Of a stretch of 64,000 bases of DNA, positions 21,170 to 31,997 are shown piece by piece (within the stretch, counting starts at the first letter, position 1; each line of letters begins with the position of its first letter). Below the pieces are notes generated by a model that did no database searches, was not told the DNA's origin, and saw only the letters and a program-made list of their open reading frames with translations. This DNA comes from Lepidodermella squamata (taxonomy: Eukaryota; Gastrotricha): contig JBLDXI010000050.1 in the NCBI GenBank assembly GCA_047495785.1, positions 62,001 to 126,000 of the forward strand. The letters are read 5' to 3'. A program made the translations under genes and the position numbers.

Positions 21170-21971
21170 ACGGAAATCAGCGTTGTTATTCACCTTTCAA
21201 TGCATCTTCTGTGAGCGGGCAATATATATGTGTAATTGCTATTTACTGTGTTTCATGTCACACATTAATCTGACATGTTTACGAGCGCCACAAGTTATCT
21301 TGCAAGTAAATCCTAATTTCTCAGACACTATATGTACCTAAATTAATTGAAATAAAATGAGTCAGTCAGAAATGTTTTAGTTTTGCGTTAACTACACAAA
21401 ACTAGTGCCTTCCGCCGGCCACGACAAAAAGCAGTTTTCGGGAAACGGCTGATATCCTGGTGAAAATCACGAAGGGGACAGAAAGGTCGGACAGAACAGA
21501 TTTTTCATGATGCCGAAGAGTCGCTTCAGAGATTAGCAGTGTTGATGAAAGCGAGCGGAAGGTAGCAGTGGCGGTACATCGCCAACATCGCGACCGTCTT
21601 GCTCATTCAATGAATTAAAGCAAATTGAGCTTTCTGCTACTTAGCTGCTATAAACCTGCTATGTTAAATCCTTTCGCTTCAGGATCAATTCGGAGGAAGG
21701 GAGAAACAACTGACATCTTAGCTATAAGTAGACTTCCTAAGGATCGATGGCTTCAACTTGTTGTAAATAAGTATAATAGCTTATGAAGCGACAGGAGGAA
21801 GCTGTAGGTTGAAAACATCCCACGTCCAGCATACAAAAAATTTGACATGGCAGTACTGCCACCAATGAGCTTAAATAGAGCCGTGGTTTACCAAACGATC
21901 AGAATTGGTGAAATTCGCTGAAAAAACATCCTAATTTTACGCTGTTTTCGAGTCCAAGAAATTGCTAAGCT
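21170..21971. other. Upstream region of the ankyrin gene
   Basis: No independent gene. Parts of it (about 21720-21960) align with 20500-20670, the equivalent upstream region of the truncated paralogue, sharing actgccacc, gctcaaata-like and gatcagaatt-like words. This shows that the duplication unit included the promoter. Confidence 0.5.
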
Positions 21972-23000
21972 ATGCATACTATGCAAGCAGTGCTGACCTT
22001 GTTTTTCGGTTTCCTTTCAATCGCCGTATATGCGCAACGTGATTGGGTAAGATTGAATCGAATGTTTCTATGGACAACGTATTCCAACTGATATATTATT
22101 TTCTTTTCCAAGTGGCGGCCGGAAGTGAGGGCGGAAGCCTTTGGAACTGTTCCATCTGTAAGCATTTCCAATAATTTCACAGAGGTATAAAACATATTTA
22201 TTTCAAAGGGCCCTGTTACGTTGTATCGATCACTGTTTGTGCAAATTATGTATGCTGATGTGACACGAGTGCGGGAGAAAATCGCTGAGATAGATGCTGC
22301 GACTGGGAATAAATATGACGCGAATTGGCGAGACCCGGCCTATGACGTCATCTGTTCAAAATTGATCGGCAACTACACAGCATTGCATCGCGCTAGCAAT
22401 TGCGGGAGTTCGTCGAGCGAGCGGCTCGAAATTGCCCGCATCTTGCTAGGTCGCGGAGCAGAAGTTGATAGCAAAGAGTCTAATTTCGGCTACACTGCAG
22501 CCCATCTGGCGGCAATGAAAAACCACGTTGAATTCTTGAGGCTGCTGCTCGATCGCGGAGCCAATGCCAACAGCAAAGCGGCTTCGGACTGGACGCCGCT
22601 ATATCTTGCAGCTTCGAATGGCAATCTGGAAGTTAGTAGGCTGCTGCTCGACCGCGGAGCTGTGATCGATAGCAAAACAGTCGACGGCGACACAGCCTTG
22701 ATGGCAGCAGCTGATATAGGGGACCTGGAAACCGTCCGGCTGTTGGTAGATCGCGGAGCAGCGATTGGCGCCGAAAACAACTATGGCTCTTCACCGTTAA
22801 TAAATGCAGTCAGTAGTAGAATTTCTGATGCTCGAGAGGCAATTGTACGACTTCTTCTCGATCGAGGAGCCGATGTGAACCAAGCCCCTCGTGGTATTAA
22901 GACACCATTGGACGCAGCCATCGATGAGCGGGATGGTAGGGTTATTGCCCTGCTTAAAGCGCGCGGTGGTGTCTGTCGTATCCAGACTAACTGTAATTGA
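21972..23000 (+). CDS. Secreted ankyrin-repeat protein
   Basis: Exons 21972-22046, 22113-22157 and 22209-23000, all phase 0, give 303 residues. Exon 1 encodes a signal peptide (VLTLFFGFLSIAVYAQRDW) with a predicted cut after VYA. Exon 2 is only 15 codons. Exon 3 carries a short helical lead and then about six ankyrin repeats. Their hallmarks are YTALHRASNCG, ARILLGRGAEVDSK, YTAAHLAAMKNHVEFLRLLL, TPLYLAASNGNLEVSRLLL, TALMAAADIGDLETVRLLV and LLLDRGADVNQ. Ankyrin proteins are normally cytosolic, so an N-terminal signal on an ankyrin array is unusual. The signal is conserved in the neighbouring paralogue, which supports it. Partner and role cannot be inferred. Stop is TGA at 22998. Confidence 0.85.
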
Positions 23001-24333
23001 TGGGCATTGATGAATGAATCAGAAAAGAATTCGCAGCAAACGTTAAAGACGTTACTTGCTTTTCCATGGACAAATATAATAATATGAATTATTCAAGCGT
23101 GTTATCTATAAATAAAATTCCAAAGTTGCAAGAAGGCGTTGAAAATTATCTGCCGAACTGCCCGGGGGCGTAACCAGGAAATATTTTGGTAGATGTTATT
23201 GACCTTAGATTTGCATTTTTCAGGGATAATGATAATCCAAGGTTGGCGAGGGCGGGTTTTTTTTTAATTTTCAATCGGCCAATTATCCCGGATCTAGCAT
23301 TTAGTGTCGTTAGCGTTTCGGTATAACTCTCCATTTGACGGTAACTCCATCTCGTCATCTCGTCATCTCGTCTGTTCTCTAGTTGCGGTAAATAGTTTAC
23401 CGTAAACGGCACTACACTGTGACACTAAAGCGTAAAATACTCGCGTGTGGTAAAATTAATTTCTCTGCGGTAATTTCAGCTCATATTATCTTGTAGGAAC
23501 AATAGGAATTACAAGCATATTATGGAGGAATAGAAATGGAGTTGGAACTGCGCTCAGGTTATAAGATCTTGCGCGCGCGCAGCCGCTCTCGTACTTACAA
23601 TAAAGCGTGTTAAGCAACCGCTGTAGCGCATTTCTGCGAGCCGCAAGCCACAAGCTTGGGCCGCAAGTGCTTCTGCGGTAAAAATCAAAAAATAATTTCC
23701 TCATGGTGCTTTCACAAATGCGTCCGACGGTGAAAACTTCGGCTAGCAACTCGCAAACTTCGGTAGAGTGAAGCGAAACGTCGGAGAGCGTTATCAGGGC
23801 GCTATTGTTCATTCTATTGTTTAGTCGCCAAAGTTGCTGAGTGTCACGCACTTGAGCGCGCCTGGCAGGCCAGGTACCGGGGTCAGAAGGCAAACAATTT
23901 TCTATTTCAGCGTAAATAAGTATGGAATTCAACTAAATAATGAGATGTGAAATGCGATGCGGATCATAAAAATCTAAATTTCATCGAAGAACTATGTGAT
24001 CAAGACGCATGATTTGCATATCATCAATTTTTCTTGCTGGTTTCGCCGGCCTTAGATTTTCGGCGTGCGCGGCTTTAAAAAAATTGAAAAATTCGAAAAT
24101 TCGAACTCATTTTCTTGACTCGTCGTAATTCAAGACTTGGGACTAATACTGTATGGACTCGACACTAGCACTATTTTGCATTTTTGTGCTGTGAATAGAG
24201 CCGCGATCAACCGCTGTCATAAATAATGATTCTTCAGAACTAGCTATAAGTCGCAACAGAACCATAGCTAATTGATTTTTCAATTCGAAAAATTGGAGAT
24301 TGGAGATGAACCATTCTTGTAAACTGAAATAAA
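23001..24333. other. Intergenic, no gene supported
   Basis: A minus-strand frame of 148 codons (23486-23932) reads reasonably but has no signal peptide, domain or splice partner I recognise. A ctcgtcat triplet repeat occurs near 23350 and a gcgcgcgc run near 23571. Nothing further is claimed. Confidence 0.4.
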
Positions 24334-25529
24334 TTAATTCATCATTCTTGCAAAATAAATCGCATCACAAATGATAACAATCACTGACATCACAACAGCA
24401 ACAGAAATATCTGCCAGGCGAATTTTCGACACTGCCACAAGATTCAGCAGTTTCCGAAGCGGCTTGTTGTATTCTTCGTAATGTTCTGAAACCGCAACCG
24501 TGACCAGCATGTAGATGGTTAGAAAAACTCCGCTGATGAACTTCACACAGACCATAGATATCAAGTAGACACTCTCGGAAGTTTTCGGAATCGCCCCGAA
24601 AACCATACTGAGAATCACAGCATCTGCCAGAACGACAGTAACGCCAAAACTCGGCCGATCAGCGTGGATTGGGTGCAGGATCAACCCAGCCATTTGAAGG
24701 ATGAACAGCCCAAAAGTCGGGATGAAGATGTAATTGATGAAATAGACATACTTCCGCCTGAATTTCATGTTGAATCGCACGGTATGGTAAAACAGACCAT
24801 CGTAAGCTTTTTCAGGGGTCAGTGTGAAATTCAACGGAGTTAGGATTTGCCAAATGTCTGTATCCCCAATGAAGACGTCCGCAGATTCCGAGAACATGTA
24901 AGTCACATCTTCGAAATAGATCACGTTAGTTGAATACTCTGATGATAATACAAAATCGCAACTAAGCTGATCGAATGGGAATTTTTCAAACTCGAAAATA
25001 CACGCAGATTCGAATAGGCCTGAAGTAAGCCACGTTGCATTGCTCGAGCAAGGGAACACGTCGATGTAAGGCGTTGTTTCTTCAAACGGGCGAGATGATT
25101 CGACGAAATTTTCGTGGATCAACCTCGGATGCCAGATGTCGTAAACGTTCTTCTCCAGAAAAACGAAATCAGGCTCTGCTTCGGGGATTATTTCTTCGCA
25201 AAGGCTTTCGTCGCATAAAATATCCCAAGTGAAGGTCAACTCAATCATAACCGAAAGCCTAAAAATTCGAAAAATTAGGAAAATCAGGTAAATAAAAAAG
25301 CTCACGTCTGTCTTAGGTCGTCAATTCCTTTGAATCGATAGAGAACAGTTCGAATTTTCACCTTCAAAGGGTTACTGAAATTCGTCATCAGTTGCAGGTC
25401 TAACGGAAGGTCGTCCGAGAAAGCAGTCGGGCATTTCTCTTCGAAAATCGTTTCAAACTCCTTTGTAGTGAAATTACAAACGACTGGGCTGACTAGGAAG
25501 CCCAAAATCGTTAGGAATTTACTAGCCAT
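24334..25529 (-). CDS. Cys-loop ligand-gated ion channel, subfamily B (copy 1)
   Basis: Exons 25529-25306 and 25258-24334, joined in phase 2 across a 47-bp intron, give 382 residues. A signal peptide (MASKFLTILGFLVSPVVC) precedes the ligand-binding domain with YRFKGIDDLRQT, IWHPRLIHEN and a canonical 13-residue Cys-loop (CIFEFEK, FPFD, QLSC). M1 is followed by HPIHADR, then pore helix PSFGVTVVLADAVILS with AIPKTSES at its outer end. The M3-M4 loop is short and M4 ends in ARMMN. The intron lies after the RQT of the ligand-binding domain, unlike subfamily A, where it sits between M1 and M2. It is a tandem duplicate of the next gene in the same orientation. Confidence 0.9.
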
Positions 25530-25640
25530 TGTGTGAATGACAAAAAATAGAGCTCATCGCTACATTTTCGATCGATAGTGTACAAAAAATACGAGTTGCT
25601 TAGTCGCGTTAGTAATTCTTTATTCAAAAAGTAAACAACA

Positions 25641-26930
25641 TCAGCTCGTCATTTTTCTTATATAGACAGCATCGCAAATGAACCAAATCAACGTCATAGC
25701 AACACCTGTGATAATATCAGCTAATCTCAGGGCTGAAATCGGGATTTTCCCCCGGAAGTTGTACAACACCTTGACTTGGTCTTCGAAATGCTCGGCGAGT
25801 GTTACAGTGATCAGCATGTAAATTGTTATCACAACGCCTAAAATGAACTTTACAACAACCATTGAGACCAAATGAACGCTTTCAGATGTTTTCGGGATCA
25901 AACTGAAGACCATTGCAAGGTATACGGAATCAGCCAGGACCACAGTTACACCAAACGCAGGTCTATCAGGGTGGATTGGCGGCATGATCAAACCAGCGAT
26001 TTGGAGAAGATACAGCGAGAAAGTCGGGATAAAGATGTTGTAAGCGAAATAAACGTATTTCCTCTTGAAACTCAGAAAAAATTCGGCGTGGTGATACCCG
26101 AGGTGGTCATAGGCCAATTCTGTCCAGATCGTGTTGTTCAGAGGTAGCTCAATGTCCCAAATATCACTTTGGTCGATGAACAAGTCCGGGCTAGTCGCGA
26201 ATAGGTAGTCGGATTTGGTGAAATAGATCAAATCAGTCGATAATTCAGAGCTGATATCAATGCTGCAGGACAGAGTGTCGAAAGGGAATTTTTCGAACTT
26301 AAACATGCATGAGGAATCCACCATGCCGTAGGTAACCCATTGAGCCTCGTTTCTGCATGGGTATAGATCGATGATCTGCGATGTTTCTTCGAAAGGACGG
26401 GCTGATCTGTAGAAGTTTGAGTGCATGATCCTCGGGTGCCAAACTTCGTCGACAGATTTTGAGATGACAATATCGCCGATGTTAGGTTCTGCTCTTATGA
26501 TCTCAGCGCATATGTCTTTTGGGCAGAGCAGACGCCAGAAGAAGGTTATTTCTACTACAACCGACAGCCTAAGGAAGAAAATTGTGACTTGAAGTCCAAT
26601 AAATCCAAGAAAATTCCCAATTTACTCCTTAGACTTTTGTTCTAGGTTGTCAGTCAAAATAAATTTCTATAATCCGCATATAATTTTACTGAATTACGTT
26701 TGCTGTAGGTCGTCTATCCGGGCGAATCGGTTTAAGACGCTGCGAATCCGTATTTCAAGAGGCTTCGTGAAGTTGTTCTCAAACTGCAAATCCAGAGGTA
26801 CATTCATAGACAAAGCTCTTGGGCACAGCTCGTAGAGTCGCTGTTGCAACTCAGAGCTTGTCATTTCTATGCAGTAAGTCGAAGTTGATAGAAGTTGAGC
26901 GATCACAGAAAATATGATAGCTTTCATCAT
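25641..26930 (-). CDS. Cys-loop ligand-gated ion channel, subfamily B (copy 2)
   Basis: Exons 26930-26698 and 26568-25641, joined in phase 2 across a 129-bp intron, give 386 residues. I start at the Met at 26930 because MMKAIIFSVIAQLLSTS is a good signal peptide; an upstream in-frame Met at 26996 would put polar residues in front of it. Features match copy 1: RFARIDDLQQT before the intron, VWHPRIMHSN, a 13-residue Cys-loop (CMFKFEK, FPFD, TLSC), PPIHPDR before the pore helix, and a short M3-M4 loop. Only 111 bases separate its stop from the start of copy 1, so transcription of the two could be linked. Confidence 0.9.
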
Positions 26931-27406
26931 CTTGTGTAGCTCCGATGAACAACAACGCGCAGCTCTAGCATTGCAAAGTGCAAATGGTCTATTCAATTGA
27001 TTTTATGTTAGCATCAAAAGTTGTAAGTTGCGTTCAATCGATAAATTCGATCTTGAGTTGCAATTCACGCAAATCTTCACTAGCTAGACCCAGATAGCCG
27101 GGATGGGCGCGGCGCTTAAACTGCAACCGCGCAGAACAGCGACAACTTTCTATGTAAAGGATACATCGTGACTCTGCTGTTACATATATCGCAAGTTAAA
27201 CATTTCACCGTTTGGTCGCGTTTGCTGTTTTTGGCGGCAACCTTGGTATAACTCAACAACTGCAACAACGTCAGTTTCCAACAGCAATTATTATTTTTTA
27301 TTTAGCGACTATGCACGACCATATCCCCATTAAGCTATACGTGTTACATTTGTCTTGATCCTTCGAATCCTCATCTCACCAGGTCGCCCTTTAATCATAT
27401 TGGCGT
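26931..27406. other. Intergenic, nothing recognised
   Basis: Upstream region of the subfamily-B receptor and 3' flank of the PAN-like gene. A tttatt at about 27297 is the reverse complement of an AATAAA signal for the minus-strand PAN-like gene. Confidence 0.45.
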
Positions 27407-28220
27407 TTACAACTTGAATGCCGTGTAGCCATTGGGAAGAGCACCGCCGGTCGGGTTGCATGCACTGCTGACGACGCACTGCTGTATTGCGGGCGCGTAA
27501 GTGAACGCCTTGCACTTGGTATCATTCGAACACCGAATGGCGCAATCGGCAAATGTGGCCGTTTTGCTACTGGCGTATTCGTTACCACACATCATTTGGT
27601 TTTGCTTGTACTTTGCCAAAACTGAATAAAATTGGTTGAAAAATCACGCTTCGGACAACATAAGCCTTCAAAATGGGTCAGAGAAATAAATCTGAATTCG
27701 ATCGTGGCGTCTATGGGAATTAAACGTATAGACCTCGGGAATAAAAAGCTGAGGTAGAGATATACCGACAAGTCGGTGCATTTGAACGATTTTGAATAAA
27801 ATAAGGGAGACGGCATGTGGATCAAATACCTCTTGGTAGCTTTGATGTAGGAGATTGAGGAGAAATGAAACCATAACTCCATATGCCTTACCGGGATTTT
27901 TGCTCTTGGTGATGAACTGCGAGTAGGCAGCCGGGCCCTTGGGGTTGCATGCCGAAGCAAAATGGCACTGCCACTTTGTGGGGTCGTAGGCGAAGCCCTG
28001 GCAGGTCGAGCCAGCTTTGCTGCAGGCGAGAGCGCATTCGTCCCGAGATGTGCCATCCCAAGTTTTGTAGATTGGTGCACACGTGACGTTGCTGCGAACA
28101 AAGTCATCGATGGCTCCTGCAAAAGCACGAAAAAAATAGAAGATGCTTTTATAAAATGAGCTGCAACGCGTTACCAACGACAGCTACAAGAGCAAGAGCG
28201 GTAACAATGCGGCTGAGCAT
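27407..28220 (-). CDS. Secreted two-domain PAN/apple-like protein
   Basis: Exons 28220-28175, 28116-27892 and 27621-27407 (introns 58 and 270 bp, both phase 1) give 161 residues. The signal peptide (MLSRIVTALALVAVVGA) spans the first intron. Two similar modules follow. Module 1 has CAPIYKTW, DECALACSKAG, CQGFAYDP and CHFASACNP. Module 2 has MMCGNEYAS, DCAIRCSNDT, CKAFTYAP and CVVSSACNP. The C..C..C..C-F-x-Y..C..C spacing is that of PAN/apple modules, which bind proteins or carbohydrates outside the cell. Each module sits in its own exon, consistent with duplication by exon. The ligand is unknown. Confidence 0.75.
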
Positions 28221-28716
28221 GGTTGAAGACGAGCAAAATTTTAACGAGAAAATTCAACGTTGAGAAGAAGGTGAAATGAACTGATGCCGAGTTTCTTAAG
28301 TAACGAATAATTTAGCATGGAGCAGATAGGGAGTGTCAAGTTCATCTTCTTGATTATTTCAGTAAGTTTGACAGCAAAAATTTAATCACAGGTGAAGAAG
28401 GGGTGGAAAGTTTAGCTGTGGTAGAAACTAATGTGTGGGCCCGGAAATATATCTCAAACATGCTGGAGAACATAAAACCTTAATGCCCAGGTCAACGTGA
28501 CAGAAATCGTGATTTCACATGATTAATCTGTTTACAGCTACCCGCTACCCCTCACCCCAGTTACGTCACACGCCGCAAATGCACGCGAGTTGTAGTAGTG
28601 AGCCACCCACTCACGAGCATGAAGCAAAGATAAAAGGCATCATAGCATGCTCATCTCCAGTTCATTACAACAAAACCTTCTTCACACATACTTACACATC
28701 ATAGTAAAAAGAAACA
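28221..28716. promoter_or_regulatory. Divergent intergenic region, likely shared promoter
   Basis: About 496 bases separate the starts of the minus-strand PAN-like gene and the plus-strand Thr-stalk gene. I see no ORF worth naming. A cagttcattacaacaaaacc stretch lies about 55 bases upstream of the right-hand ATG and may be near its transcription start. No specific factor site is claimed. Confidence 0.35.
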
Positions 28717-29969
28717 ATGCTTTCGAAACTGCTGCTCGTTAATTCCTTCTTCGCACTCAGCAGCATCCTGGTCAGTGCTCAGTACGACGAAAATGGCGGT
28801 TAGTTGTAAACTCATCTTTCATCTATCATCATTCAACTCATTCATGAATAGACCGAATCTACTCCTGCCAAGCCACTGCCCCAGTCACGCCGGAATTCGC
28901 AGACCCGAAAGATTACCAATACGCATCGAGTCTCACCCAAATCTTCTCGTCCCATGTCATACCTTGCGATGGATATATCGTAGCTTGGCGTTTTGTCGCG
29001 AGGAATATCGCAATCAACCCAGGAGCTTACTTGGCCATCTTTAGACCAAGCACGCCCGGCGGCACCTATTACACCCTGGTGAACGCAACCGCCTTACAAA
29101 GGGTCCGCATCGATAACTACGACAACTATGTTGATAGAGACAATTACCGATTCATGTCAGAGATGCGGAAACCTAATGGCCAACTACCTCAATTAGGCGT
29201 ATTCCCAGCCTGGGTCGAGTTGAAGTTAGCCAGGGGTATGGAGGTTAAACAGGGTGACAAAATCGGGCTGTACTACAACGCTAAGGACACCCCTGATTCG
29301 CTAGTTACAATCCCATTCTGGAGGGGTCCTATTTTCAAGGGTCTATCCAGTGGAGCGCCCGGATCAGTGCCTCCGACATACGTGTTCTACAGGGACGCGA
29401 CTGATTTAGCGACACAGGGTGTTAACTTCGATGCATCCGTCACGTCGAAGGACTATCGTGATGTGGCTATAGTTGCGATTATTGGCGATAGGACTGGTTA
29501 TACTACGACTACCACATCTACTACAACAACTACTACTACAACTCCGAGTACTTCTAGAACTTCTACTACTCCGACGACTACTACGACAACCAGAGCCACT
29601 ACAACAACGACTACTACCCCAACAACTACGACTATGGAGGACACCCCTGAGCCGGAGACTGATGAGCCTACAACTGAATCGACTACTACAACAACTACGA
29701 CACGGCCGCCTAAAGTCACCACCACGACTACGACAACTACAACTACAACCACGCCTCCAACCACGACGAGAAGGACTACGACACCTGTAATGTCATCACC
29801 GACAACTACGTTGAGAACGACTACTACGACTCGAGCTACGACTACAACGACAACTCAAAGGCCGACTACAACTACGACAATGTGGACTCCGTTTTTCACA
29901 GTACGGACTACGACAAGGCGCTCGACTACGCCCCGGTGGACGACCATTGAATGGGATTATAGAGGCTAA
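28717..29969 (+). CDS. Secreted protein: novel beta-rich domain plus Thr-rich stalk (copy 1)
   Basis: Exons 28717-28798 and 28852-29969, joined in phase 1 across 53 bp, give 399 residues. A signal peptide ending LVSAQYDENG is followed by a domain of about 210 residues. Its features are DRIYSC, a PCDGYIVAWRFVAR strand, NPGAYLAIFR, GVFPAWVELKLARGMEVKQGD, GLYYNAKDTP and GLSSGAPGSVPPT. After residue 230 come about 150 residues of mucin-like T/P tracts ending WTTIEWDYRG. Thr codons are mixed, so the tract is a real coding repeat. I do not recognise the globular domain; the strand pattern suggests a jelly-roll-like fold. No membrane anchor is seen. Confidence 0.85.
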
Positions 29970-30063
29970 AATATTGATGATTAATAAATATTGAGGATTA
30001 TATGTTACGGAAGATCTTCGATAATATATATGTGTGATGTGTTTAGAATTTTATTAAAAAAGA

Positions 30064-31410
30064 ATGATACGTTTCTGGAGATATCTCGGTCTCTTGTTTT
30101 ACCTTTTCGCTGCTGCTAATGCACAAGATTTCGACGAAAATGGAGGTAAAAATAACAATCATATAACTAAGGCGGAAGTTCATTGAGCCACCAAAATCTA
30201 TAAAATGCACAAAATTTTGAAAAATCTTGCCAATTTCCCCAAGACAGGACAGTATGGTATTTTGTTGAATTATTGAGCCCATTGATTTACTCATCGAAAA
30301 ACACATCTCATTTGCAAATTTAATTTTTTTAATTTTTATTTTCAGATTGAAATTGCCCAGAATTCAATTAAAACACAAATTTACTAAATTTCACCGGATT
30401 TTTGGATTTAAAATTAATTTTCCTATTTTTTTTTCATTTATTTGATGTGATTTTTACATTTGTATACATTTGAAGATCGAATTTACTCTTGTGAGACTAC
30501 CGTCCCTCAAAATGCTGAGATGGCTGACCCTATATTTTACAAATACGCCTCGCCATTCATTCAAGTGATGACCAGCCACACGGTTCCCTGCGATGGCTAC
30601 ATCACATCATGGCGATTCGTCTCCCGAACTGTCAACATCAACCCAGGAGCTCATCTCGCCATTTTCAGGAAAAACTCTCTCAACCAATTTACAATCACGC
30701 TAATTAACGACACACCTATTCAAAGGGTCCGACTTGACTCGGCGAGTGTGAAAGTTGGCAGTGATACGTATCGCCTAATGACTGAGCTGAAGTTCAATAA
30801 CAAAACGCAATCGATCGGAATTTTCCCTGCCTGGGTTGAGTTACATCTCGGCAAAGGCCTTGAAGTTCGACAGGGCGATATTCTAGCGATTTACTACGAT
30901 GCAAAAGAAACCCCTGAGACAATGCTGGCGATTCCTTACTACCGAGGTCCTGTTTTTTCTGGAGTAAGGGGCTTATCAAGCGGTGCTGCAGGGTCTGTCC
31001 CGCCAACGATGCTTTTCATGAAGGATCAGAATGATTTGTATGTCTACGGGAAGTCGTTGAACACCCAGGAGGCAGGTCTGGATTACCGAGATAATGCTCT
31101 GATTGCTGTGATAACGAGCCGGGCTATTACTACAACTACGAGCTCAACATCGACCACCACAGCAACTACAAGGACTACGACTTCAAGAGCTATTACTACC
31201 ACTACTACAACAGCCCCATTTGCTGATGTAACCGATGAGGAGACAGATTTTCCGACTACAACAACGACTCGGAGAACTACGGCTCCGAGAAGGACTACAA
31301 CCACTACGAAACAAACCACTACACAGGATGCAACTCCTACTGCGACAACTGGACGGCAAAGGATGACGAGGACTAGGACAACGACAGTCTTCGTAGCTTA
31401 TGACAGCTGA
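30064..31410 (+). CDS. Secreted protein: novel beta-rich domain plus Thr-rich stalk (copy 2)
   Basis: Exons 30064-30145 and 30476-31410, phase 1, with a 330-bp intron, give 338 residues. It is a tandem paralogue of the preceding gene, with the same exon structure and order of features: signal peptide ending ANAQDFDENG, DRIYSC, PCDGYITSWRFVSR, NPGAHLAIFR, GIFPAWVELHLGKGLEVRQGD, AIYYDAKETP and GLSSGAAGSVPPT. The Thr stalk is about half as long, so the stalk varies freely while the head is conserved. Only 94 bases separate the two genes. Function is unknown; the stalk is likely O-glycosylated, suggesting a surface or secreted-coat role. Confidence 0.85.
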
Positions 31411-31997
31411 TTTCAGCATTCATCTTGACTTTTGTACATCATTTTACCGTTGACAAGTGGGATGTGTGGGCTTAATTATCACTTGAGTTTTTTCTAATCT
31501 CAGGCTTTCTAAGGGTCCTTGGCTTTTTATTTGGGGTTAAGGTAAACGGTACATTCTTCAGACTATGATCATTGAAACTCAACAAATCATATCATAAGTT
31601 TTGGTTAACTGGCAAAAATCTTTCTAAATTTTTTTCTGGCCAAATTTCAAATTAATTGAAAATGATCCGATATCTTTAGAATGGCATCAAAATCAAAATG
31701 TTTCAAGTCAAAAATTTTGCAAAATATCAATCCCAAATCAAAATTAGGCTCTAAGTTGATTCTGCGAAGCACTTAACCCCATTTCACTTGTCAGCAATTA
31801 TTGTGAATAAAACTGCATTCTTTCTCACTCGTGCGCGTTTTTTCATCTATTATCTCTGTGTATAGCCTGCAGTGTGTAATGAAAAGCATCCGAGTGCGTG
31901 CGTAGTTATACCATCTGCCTTATACTACGAACACCAGTACTACACAGCTATTCATCTCGTGTATAGTAGCATCGTCATACTGGCGTGCATCTATAAT
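31411..31997. other. Intergenic, nothing recognised
   Basis: No ORF or repeat supported. An aataaa at about 31806 may belong to the upstream gene's 3' region. Confidence 0.45.

Noticed and set aside
23486-23932. 148-codon minus-strand frame
   Set aside because: No recognised domain, signal peptide or splice partner, and it contains a low-complexity gcgcgcgc run; treated as chance.
29498-29764. Long minus-strand frame of Val codons opposite the Thr-rich stalk
   Set aside because: It is the complement of the act/aca Thr repeat in the real plus-strand gene; no start, signal or splice context supports it.
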